The position numbers and the translations under genes are program-made. The notes under the pieces are model-generated. The model had not been told where the DNA came from and did no database searches. It worked only from the letters and a program-made list of their open reading frames with translations. From Chromera velia (lineage: Eukaryota > Sar > Chromeraceae): a stretch of 50,541 nt of DNA. The stretch covers positions 1-50,541 of the forward strand of contig JAHBMJ010000313.1 in assembly GCA_018398765.1 (NCBI GenBank), read 5' to 3'. Each line of letters begins with the position of its first letter. Within the stretch, counting starts at the first letter, position 1. This document shows, piece by piece, positions 22,571 to 32,922 of this stretch.

Positions 22571-24796
22571 ATGAATAGCAACAAGCAAAGATCACTTGCT
22601 GTATACAGTGGAAAAATTGTGGAGAGACCAGGAGAGACTGCAACAATGAATTTTTGTAGAGAAACGCGAGTGTATCCAAATCCGTCACCAACCTTTCAAT
22701 GCTTTGAGTGCTCCAGGAGTACCCTGAGCATTTCAAAGGGTCATTCTGAGGTCATTCTGGGTAGCATTTCAAAGGCGGAGAAGAAGCACCCGACTCCAGC
22801 TTTCAAATTGGTGATTTACGCACAGTCCACAAGTGTGGGGGAACGTGGATCGAGCCGCGAATGGAAGCTACATTTTTTTTTTCACCTTTACTTGTCTGAC
22901 CGACCGTTTGCGCAGTTTGCGGCGGGAGTGTTTGAAAGAGCAAGCGCACTACTCGAATCTTCTTGTCGGTTTTGTTGGGTGAGGGGGTCTCAACTCAAAA
23001 AATTTGGGAAAGGAACGTCGCCATGGGGTCGTTTTCCCAGAAAAAAGAAGAAGCAAATGCAGAAAGGACTTGCCGTCCTTCAGGCAGAAAAGAAAAAACA
23101 GAAGAGACGGGAGCGAAATGAGTATGCAGCAAAGAAGAAGCTGTTCTCGATGCACCACTATGACAAGCCCAACCCCTTTTTCTCTCTTCGTTTCTTTCAG
23201 CCTTCATGTTTTCCCTTTTGTCTTTTGCACGACTGGGACCTCGGGGTTGCAAAAAGATGTGTTAACATGTTGTCGACGCACTTTTTTCATGAAGACAATG
23301 AATCTCGCTTTGGCATAAAGGCACAACTAGTAGCGTGCGAAGCCTACTGCAAAGAGCTTGTGCTTCCCTCTCAGATGGCGCATCTCTCATCGAGCGGGTT
23401 CTTGAAAGTCCCCAAAATGACAGGCACCCAGTTTTGACATGCATTGCAGGTGCTTCCTTTTGCCTTTGCTTACAACCGCGTTGACCCAAAGTTGATCGAC
23501 TTGTTCGCTGACGTTGCGTACGTTGGCTGTCTTCTTCGCCGAGAGTTCTGTGGGTTAAGAATGTTGCTCCGTGGAGCTGCTGGATCGGATGAAAATGTGG
23601 CAAATGATACTCTTGGCACTTTAATTTATGAAACAATCAAGAAGTTTGTTGGGGTGTTGGAGGGATGTGGGCGGGAATACTCAAATTTCATGAAAACACA
23701 TGAAATTTCTGAGCATTCAATCGGGCAAATCATAGAACATGGGTCTTTGATTGGAACTTCCACTGAGCTTTTCGAGAGAGCGCACAAAGCAGTGAATGCC
23801 CTTCTGTCGTGTATCACGCGCCATTTTTTTTTGTGGTCACTAACTCTTCGTCTTGAAGAAATGGAGAGAATTGCAGCAGTTTTTGAGGAAGAGAGAAGGG
23901 TGGAAGAGGAGAAAGAAGTGACAAGGTTTCGTGAGAAACTCCAGAAGAAGTTTGATGGTTTTGTCAGAACTGTGAAACTTTCAGAGGTGCAGAATGGAGA
24001 CAAATTGACTGAGATCCGCTTCTCCAGTCGTCTGTTAAATGAGCTTGTTCAGCTTTTGTACATGCGTGTACATTCGTATGACGACGACCGCAACGTGCCT
24101 GGTGTAGTGACTGAGAAACAGAATTCGATTCGTGATGCGCTTTTTCAGCATGGAGAAGTCTCTGTTTACAAAAGAATGTATATTTCCTCTGTCAAAAAAT
24201 TCAGAAAGCTCATGCTGCAGGAGAGTGACTTCCGTGACGAGTCTGAGCAGTCCAATGTGGAGGACTCTTCCCTTTTTGTTGTGCATGCATGGCCGCAAGG
24301 GGGGGATAGATGGGTGGCAGGCTCTCCTCCACATGAGCATGGGAACTTCCATGCTTTTTCTCCTGTCCGTGCGCAGTGGAGGGACGGTGAGTATAATCCT
24401 CCTCGCTCTGCAGATATTCAAATATCTGCAGACGACTTCGAGGCCGAGAAGAAGGTCTGTTTTGGCGTTGCATCTTTGTTTTTTTCCTTAAATCTGCGTG
24501 ACTCTGCCCCTCCTGCGTTGTGCCAGAGGTGGACAAATGTATTGTCCGAAAAGCTTGTTTTGGTTGAGGAATTGGAGGAAGCAGGAGACAACGCTTACCC
24601 TTCATATAGCGAGAATCTTCATGCAAAGTATGTTTTCTACAATCGTAAATCCCAAGTGATCTTTGCCCGTCACGTTGTTGATCGAATTCTGTTGATGCCA
24701 GATGTGATTTATAACTGGAAGGAGTCGCGAAGGCGTGAAGAGCCCCAGCGCGATACCGTTGAATATCGTTTCTGGGTTAATTGGTACATCACTTGA
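22571..24796 (+). pseudogene. KDZ/Plavaka-like transposase, 3' part, one in-frame TGA
   Basis: The frame from ATG 22571 to TGA 24796 is interrupted only by TGA at 23435-23437. Seen in the sequence: a C-x2-C pair (CRFCWVRGSQL, residues 132-135), a basic linker, then HDWDLGVAKR (220-229), followed by KMTGTQF-stop-HALQVLPFAF. In KDZ and Plavaka transposases a zinc-binding CxxC is followed by an H-x-x-x-LGV-x-K motif and then by an M-T-G ... Q-x-L-P-F segment, which is the basis of the call. The first half of the protein, which should hold the first catalytic acidic residues, is not visible, so the copy looks 5'-truncated and inactive. The last 350 residues are otherwise intact. Confidence 0.55.
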
Positions 24797-24894
24797 TAAA
24801 CCTGGTATTCAACGCCAGCGTTGAGTTAATCTATTTGCATGATGTGCCAGTAGACTGATCGACTTCGATACTATATATATATGATTTATGAAGT

Positions 24895-25145
24895 AACCTC
24901 GGAATAGTCGGAATAGTGAATAGTCTACTATTTTGACTATTCTCAACTGGAATAGTTAGAACAATGAGGTTTGACTAATAAAATAGTGGGAATAGTGGAT
25001 TTTCACTAGAAGAATAGTGGGAATAGTGGATTTTTACTAGAAAAATAGTGGGAATAGTGGGTTTTTACTAGTGGAATAGTGGGAATAGTGGGTTTTTGCT
25101 AGTAGAATAGTGAGAATAGTGGACTATTCTCACTATTCCGACTAT
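24895..25145 (+). repeat. Right subterminal tandem array
   Basis: About four to five copies of a roughly 31-base unit, AATAGTGGGAATAGTGG followed by TTTTTACTAG, inverted relative to the left array. Confidence 0.85.
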
Positions 25146-25212
25146 TCTACCCCAACTTTTAGCCCATAGATACAATTTTTTTTTAATAGGTTTTTTTTAA
25201 ATAATATAGATC

Positions 25213-25425
25213 CTCACCAACACCTGTTGACAGTCTGTTGTTCAAGTGTTGTCAAAGTGTTATAAAGATGTTGTCCACATATTGTAAAGAGTATTATTAT
25301 TGTATTAAAGAATGTTACATATAGAGAATAACACTTATTCAGGTGTTGCTGAGGTGTTGTTTAGATGTTGTAAAGAGTGTTGCACAGTGTTGCTTGAAAA
25401 ACAACAGATGTTGTCCCGATATACA
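25213..25425 (+). repeat. GTGTTG-rich subterminal block
   Basis: Irregular GTTGT/GTGTTG/ATGTTGT repeats about every 12-20 bases between the two inverted-repeat segments of the right transposon end. There is no counterpart in the left end, so this may be a later insertion or an asymmetric terminus. Confidence 0.6.
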
Positions 25426-25500
25426 TAAAAAAATATTTGAAAAATATCAGCACCTTTTTTTTTTTTCTTTTTTTTTAGAGTGCAGAGCCTAGAACTACTT

Positions 25501-26323
25501 ATTTAAATTTACGTGGAACCCCCCTAAAGTTGGGCTAGAAGTTGGGCCTAAATTCCTAGTTAAAATCATAGTTTAAATTAATAGAAACATCCACTAGCAT
25601 CTAAATTCACTGAAATTCTAGCTGTACTAGTAGCTGCAATGCATGTGGACCATGAATTTACAAATTCATTCAGTTTTGCAGGGTGATTAATTCACATAAG
25701 TGTTAATATAGTGTTAATGTATTTTTATTTTTCTGATTATATTGTTACACGGTGTAGACAAACCTGCGGCCCCAAATACGTTGAACTTACAGACAGCCAC
25801 TGTGTGGTATGTCGCAGACTTAGCACTGAGGTCGGTACGTAGAAGCCTCATGCATGAACGATGCAGGAACACCCTTCACCTTGGGCTTCACGGCGGTCCT
25901 CCTGCACCCCTCCGACCCTGATCGATGCCTCATTCATCGCAACATGTGCATGAAAAACACGAGGCAGAAGTGAAATGAGAACCGGCTTTCAATACAGCTC
26001 TGATCTTGAACACTGTCACGCACATGCTAAAAAAGAGGAGAAGCTTTCTCAACACAGGCGTGTGTGGATGCACCAAGTGTTGTTTTTTCAAACGGGTACT
26101 ACCTCGATGCCTCATGTCGTGACCAAAATTTCAAAAATGGTGTGCTTAGTCGTGTGCCTATGTCAATCTATTGTACAGAAACCACATCGAATGGGGACAT
26201 GCACTCTCAAAGGCTGGCGCGAGCGCAAGAGTGAATCGAAAGCTGCCCCGCAGCAATCATACAGCCAGCTCATCCTGTCCTTCCACCAGTCATTCTCTCG
26301 ATCTGAGACTCTCTCACTCTCTT

Positions 26324-26354
<31 letters not shown>

Positions 26355-26593
26355 GTGTGTGTGCGTGCGTGTGTGTGTGTGTGTGTGTGTATGTGTGTGT
26401 GTGTATGTGTGTGCATGTGTGTGTGTATGCGCGTGATCGGCATTTGTTTACGTACCCCTTTGTCCGTTGCTCGGTTTTCCACTCTCAAAAAACTTCTGAT
26501 TGTCCCACAGTGCCACTGGCTGCATGCCAGTTTGTCTCTGCACGCCCGTTCATTTTCAAGAATGAGTGAAGTCAGCCATGCACTAACACCCAC
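25501..26593. other. Interval between transposon and the DUF3638 gene
   Basis: No exon could be supported. The missing 3' exon(s) of the minus-strand DUF3638 gene should lie here or beyond the transposon. The left half is AT-rich; the right half holds a GT microsatellite. In the minus direction, a stretch beyond the donor at 26594 stays open towards about 26440 but bears no family similarity. Confidence 0.5.
26323..26437 (+). repeat. (GT)n compound microsatellite
   Basis: GT run of about 115 bases with GC and AT interruptions, producing spurious Cys/Val and Thr/His frames. Confidence 0.95.
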
Positions 26594-29500
26594 CTGAGCG
26601 AAGACGTTGGGAGGTGCCACCAGAACAATCCGCTGTCCCCACTCCAACTGCCGCATCCGCATGGCAGACTGCATCAGGTCCTCCTTCCGCAAACGCAACC
26701 CCAGAGTCAGAACTGCCCTCGCGCGGGGGTGCAGCCTCAGGTCTGCCCCTCTACACCTCTCCTGGTCGAAAAACGCAAAACACTCACGGTCTCCCAGGTC
26801 TGACTGGTGCCTCTCGCACGCAAACCCGTTGTCCAGGTGCCGGACCATCCACCCCTTCGTGACCTCACTGAAGAACAAAACACCCCGGAGGCAAATCCCC
26901 TCTCGGGTCCCCTCACGGCCCTGTGCCTCCAGAATATGCGAAAGACGCTCTGCCACTGTCTGGTTGCAAATCCCCGCCATCAGGCCCTCCGCATCAATCA
27001 GCGCCTCGCACTTCTCCTCTCTCACCTTTTGCAGAACTGCGAGGGCGGTTGCGTCTAAGCCTCGACCCTCAGGGGTGAGCTTGGAGACTTTACGGCCCTC
27101 ACAGCGCTGCTGGAGGAGGCTGAGCATCTTCCCATCAGTTGACTCCAACTCGTCATCCCCATTCTCCAACAATTGCTTGACGGTCAGAGGCTGCAGCAGG
27201 TGACCGTCCTTCGTGCCCGAAAATCCTCTGGCCCCTCTAGACACCAGGTGGCATGCAGAGGCAACGATGGACTGAGGGAACTGTCTGGTGTCCTTGGGAA
27301 ACACACAGTGGGTCAGAAAGAAGTTGATAAAAGCCTGGTTGAGCTTGAAGGCTTTGTGAAGGAGTTTCAACTGAACTCCGTTGGTCAGATCAATCTTCCG
27401 TTCTTCATCGATGCTCTCGACGTCCTTCCGAGTCAGATCGCTCTGTTGGAGCATCTCATCTCGCGCCTCTCGCAACGGCCGGAACCACTCCTCAAACACA
27501 GCCTCCCTCACGCCCTAACCGAGACGAAGGAAGACCACGAAAGTCTCTTTCACCTGCGTCTCGGTAAGGCCGTCGTTGTAGTAGGCCAACAGGGTGAAGG
27601 AGATCGCACTGTCGGGATTCTTGAACTCCGCCCTCAGCGCGGGCGTGTCTGCTCCTCTGTAGGGCACAGCCATGCGAGTTTTGTGGCAGCCAGTGGCTGT
27701 CGTGTCGGCTGTCCGCAGACCGAAGTCGACAGAGGGACGCCGACTGAGGGCATGCCACAGAGGGTCAAAAACAAGAAATCCCCGAAGCGCCAACACGGCA
27801 TTCCTTTTTCCAAACTCATCCAAGTGCTTTGAGACGACTGGAGAAAGGGAATCGACTGTCGCCTCTGCCTCAGAGAGAAAAGCCAGGAACTGCTGGCGCT
27901 CTTCCTCTGAGAGAGATCGGATAAGTTCGGGAAGCCACTGGATGTCGTAGGGGGGGTCTTCCAGAATTCCCTCAAGCACCCTTCTTGTCAGATCTCTCTG
28001 GGACACCAGAGAGAACCCTGCGCTGTCTCTCTCTGCGAGGAGGAAGGAAGGGAAACTTCCTATTTCGGGTCGGCGGAAGGAGGGGAGAGTCTCGTGATAG
28101 GAAATGCGAGAGGAGAGGACTCCCGACGCGCGCACGTTTCCCCCCGCCGCCTTCCCACGCTGATTTGCGGTCAGGGTCGAGACTCCCTCCCGCTGCAAGA
28201 CCGACAAAACTCTCGGAAACCTCTCCAGTCTGCCCAAAACTCTAGACACAGCCTGTGCAGCCTGCCACCGTTCAGGGCCTGCAGGGAGCCCCTGTTGGAG
28301 CCCGCAGGCGTAGATCAGTTGGTAGTGGGGGTCAAGAAGCCTGTCGCTTTCATCAATCAAATCGACAACACTCTCACCCTCCAGATGGTCACCCAGGACC
28401 TTGTTCAACTCCATCAGTGCATTCTCCTCAAAATCCGAAGGGCAGCTCGCCATGCTGCCCGACTCGACTGCCTTCAGTTGAAGGGAGAGACGGTGTTCAG
28501 GTGCCACAAAGAGACACCCACCTGATCGACGGCACTCTCTCAGCTGCACACCCACACGCTGCCAGAGACGCGAGGGAACCTTCAACTGCCTGAAAAAGGG
28601 CAGCCGCATGAGCAGCAGGCCGAAGACCGGAGAGGCTTGGAGCGCCTCACGAAAATGCCGCCAGGCATCCCCGAGAAGCTGGGAGAGGAAATTGCAACGA
28701 ACTAGATTTTTCTTCTTCCCTGTCAGCTCAAGAACAAGCATCGGAAGGATCACCCTTGTCTTGCCCTCCCCCATATTCAATTGGACTATCCCGTCAGGCT
28801 CTCTCAAGAGAGTGCACGCAACTGATCCCTGTTTGACTCGAATAGAGATCTGTTGGTCAACTTCAAAGGCAACCCAACGGGGGTAGTCTCTCGGCTCCCA
28901 CCCTCTCCTTGAACATTCGAGAGCCCTTTGGATCTCCTCTAACTTGTGCTCTTCCACACTCGCCCCCCCACCTCCCCCATGGTTGCACAGGGAGGCAGTG
29001 CGTGCCAGCAGCCCTGCAAGCGAGCACAGCTGCAACCAGGAGAGGCAACCCTGCATTACCATTCTGACCCCCTCAGACGACAAAAAAGGCTGAAGCCACA
29101 AGACCCTCTCTCTGTCGAATGCGCATCGGGCGATGTCAACAAGACTCGCTCTGCCTCGCAGACCTGCCTCCTGGAAGAGCTCTACTGAAGCATTGCAGCT
29201 GAAACAATCACCCACAGAGTTTGCACCCTGCACATCCCAGAGGACCCTCAAGAGACAGGCGCTCAGGTTCCTCTCAGCCTCATTGACGGAGGCGAGATGA
29301 CTGAGGAGGATTTGTTTGAGCTCTGTCAAGGAACAACCAAGCTCGGTGGTTTCTGCAGAACGGAGTTGGTGCTTTTCCCAGCTCCGATTCTGCTCTTTCA
29401 GCATCGTACCACCAAGCCGAGAGGCGGCTGCAGGGGTCGTTTGGGTGAGGGGGAAAGTTGCTACACTGCCTGCACCGTGCCTCTTCCGCTTTTTCGTCTG

Positions 29501-32500
29501 GTGGAGCAGGGAAATCAACTGCTCCCGAGTTCTGGCATCCAAATCAGATGCTTCTTTGCTGAGATGCGACAGAAACGGCTTTGGGGTGACGAGAGTACAC
29601 CCGACAGCCGGTCTCTCACAACGAAGCGCTGCTGCTGTTTGTCCCTTTCGATCGACTGAGGGCCGACCAAAGGCTCTCTCCTTCTCTTGAGGCAGCAAGA
29701 CTGTTCTGAAATTCCAGAGAGGGCTCCCGGGCCCTTCTGCCTCGAGGGCCTTGTAGCGTGTAGCTGCGGCCTGCAACTCTGGGGACTCCCCGAAGGATAA
29801 GTGGGGGAGTCTTTTGGCCTCTTGGGGGTCGTCCTCGAACACGTTGAGGTCGGCATCGGCAGAGAAGAGGTACTCGGTCTCGGCCTTTCGTCTGAAGGCT
29901 GCATCAACAGCCAGACGCAATCCATGCCCATCTGCCTGCTGCAGAGAACTCTGGGTGTTGGCGAAAACGGCAATTTCATCCAGTTTGTTTCTCTCTGCCT
30001 GCCGGAGGGGTACATTGTCCCCGCATGCTCTGACGAGACGAATTGCCTCTTGCACACCACGCGCAGACAGCCGCTCCTCCTCCAGGAGAGAGCTCATGGC
30101 TGCGTGCAGGAGGGACAGTTGCAGGCGTCCGGAAGGGTCTAGAGGTCGGAGGTCCTTGAAGAGAGGATGGACCTCCACCTTGTGGAGTACCCGCTTGTCT
30201 CCACTGCCAGGAGGGCGGGAGACGGTCACGGTGTTTCCTTCTGATCGGACGATCCCATCCGGGACGAGGAGGAGACTGGTCTGCTGCCCTCCACAACTCA
30301 TTTCTGCCCCAATTTCATCGCGCACAAGCACGAGGTACTGGGTGAAGTTGTAGAGACAGTCTGGCAGAAGCAGAAGCTGACAGTCAGAGACTCGCCAACC
30401 TCTCAGATTGGCACACAGGAGACGACACCGTCTCCCCGACTCAACTACCAAACGAAAGCTCAGATCGTTTACACGCGGCAGCTCAAATCGGAGCACCGGA
30501 CGCTTTCCGCTCTCAGATTCAACCTCCTTCCCCTTCCCTCCCCACCCCCTGGGCTCCTCCTTCACGTGGATGAACTCGGGGTCCTCTACGGCTTGCAGCT
30601 GCTGCAGAACACGGGACACCGTCCCTGTGCAACCCACTGGCAGGATCACATGACGACCAAACCTCCCGTGGTATGCGTCCTGTGCCAGTTGACGCCACTT
30701 GTCTGCTTTGTGGCTCCCAGCCCTCAGAGAGAGGGGTACGTCTGCACACACCCACTGCATTGAGGCGGCAACTCCGCCACCCACCAGGAGGTGTCTTGCC
30801 TCTCTCTCAAAGTACATCTTGCCTCTCATGACAACCGTTTGGTCTGAGTGGCTGTACCAGTGAGAACAGAGCTCGCGGAGACGACGAGGAAGTCCTGCTG
30901 CCCACTTTCCCTCATGGTCCAGCAGCTGCAATGAGCAGTCCGTCTGCAGACAGGCAGGCAGGCATACAAGGAAACAAATTGCAGCAATTCAGTGTGCATC
31001 CTTGGACTGAAAAGGGAAATGTATTGTACGGACTTTGGGGGAAGCAGGACGTGCGTGGTGTGTGAGCATGCAGTGGGAAGAGAGAGAAAGTCAGTCGAGT
31101 GACGGGAAGAGAGGACCACGGCAGGAAGACTGAAAAAGAGGGACTGCGACAACAAGTTGGCCGGATGCAACTGCGGGTAGCTTTGTTTCTTTTCTTCCCA
31201 CTCACCCTTCTTTCAGCACCTGTTGAAGATGCGCGTTCCGTGACCCTCAGCTCTGCCCCATTCTGGAGAGGCAGGAATGTGTAGAAGCACCCGTCTACTG
31301 GGGCTGTTGTGGTCATGACCCCCGAAGAGTCCCTCACAACCTCAAATTTGGCACACCCAAAGGTCCGCATGAAAAGTTTGTTGGAGGTCACAGAGACGGG
31401 AAGGGTAGAGGGAGGGTGACCGTCCAAAAGCACACATCCAGTCGCCAGGTTGATCGAAAGAAGAGAACCCGCAACAGTCACTGCGTCAAAGCAGCAGCTC
31501 TGCGCACTGTCCCCCACTCTGTTCCATTGGATCTCAGTGCCAACAGGTACAACCCCACACCCGAGGACTTTTCTCGCCATCTCTGTGAGCACTCGGCCGA
31601 GTGACTCTCCCCCCACCTGCAGAATCTCCCCCATGCGTCTCGTGACGATCTCAAGACATCGACCGTACACATGACGGAGCACTTCGAGACAACGCCGTTG
31701 GGTCCCGCCCGTCTGCACCCTCAGGTGCATGACGGCAAGACCGACACAGAGCTCTTCTACGGCTTCTATGGACATCGAACCATCGTACTTGGTCAACGCC
31801 GCATAGCCAAGGAAGGTCGCCTCCATCATCCGCCTCCCTCGCTGTCTCTCAACAGCCTCATCCCCTGCCTCCCTCTCCCCCTGCCGAATCTCATCCTCCT
31901 TCATCTCTGCCCACCGACGAGCAGTGGATGCCAGATCGTCTGCAACCGCACAGTATGTCTCCTCATCCTGACCCCGGAGAAACCCCACTAGAGGGCAGAG
32001 CAGAAACATCGCCAGGTGTCGTCTCGGCTGCTCTCGGAGAACCTCTGCGACCTTTGAAAGGGCCTCACTGAGCACAGGCTCGTGATGAGACCTTGTCGCA
32101 GCATCGCAGGGGACGAGGGTGTGTCGCCACATGAAGCGACTGTCCTCTGCACCTCCTGCGGGAGAGAAGACCTCTCCGACCTGATAGAGCAGATGGGAGA
32201 CGAGAACCTGCACAAAGGGAAGCTCCAGTGGCAGCCTGTCTTCCCACAGAGCCGAGCACAGAGAGGATATCTGGGTCATCTTGGCTGCTCGGAGATTCCC
32301 AACAGCCAGCCATACATCCGAGTCCAGCCACAGAGGTCTCACGTCCTGCCTCGCGACTGCAATGTTATCTCGGTCTGTTCTCACCACCGCATTCATGACT
32401 GTGAAAGAGGAGAGAACCTGTCGGAGTTGTTGTGAGCTCTTCAACGTCTGGTCTTCTTCATGTGAGAGGCCCCACAAGTCTCCGAGAGGCTCCGTGTGGA

Positions 32501-32864
32501 AGAGGTCGACCACCTCTTCTGTGGTCCCTCTGAGAGCGAAGGGGTTGAAGAGGCCATTCTCGTACCAGTCATGTTCCTGGAAGAGCCCCCCCCTCCACCC
32601 GAGTTGAGGGACGGCCCCGTCGGAGGTGAAGTCGGAGTACCACTCGCAGTCGGTGCCAGAGGAGATCTGGTCGACTTTCTTCGGACCCCAGTGCTTCGGG
32701 ACCTGCTGAGTGTTGCTGAACAGTTCCACGATCGGATCAATGACTGCGGGGCTGGGCACGTTCCAGTTGTCCCTGCGGAGAAGACGAGAAGAGAAATACA
32801 GAGAGAGTTTCAATTGAAAGTTTCAAAGAGAGCGACCGGCATAGACAGACACACATACACATAC

Positions 32865-32922
<58 letters not shown>

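Larger units (their letters stand above)
19780..25500. mobile_element. Decayed DNA transposon with terminal inverted repeats, KDZ/Plavaka-like
   Basis: The left end, TAGTTCTGGGCTCCGCACTG (19781-19800), is matched inverted by GTGCAGAGCCTAGAACTA at 25480-25497 with a few mismatches, each followed inward by an A- or T-run. A second inverted match lies further in: ATCTATGGGCTAAAA near 19834 and TTTTAGCCCATAGAT near 25160. Inside this are arrays of ACTATTCTCACTATT on the left and AATAGTGGGAATAGTGG on the right, which are mutually complementary. A 6-base direct repeat ATTTAA abuts both ends (19774-19779, 25501-25506), a possible target duplication. The interior carries two divergent broken genes. 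Family call rests on the transposase fragment; CACTA/EnSpm is the alternative. Confidence 0.7.

Noticed and set aside
27500-27560. Treating the TAG in the DUF3638 gene as part of a 39-base intron (GTGAAA...GTTAG)
   Set aside because: It keeps frame, but it would delete 13 residues that match the family's conserved spacing, so the sequence is better read as coding with a stop.
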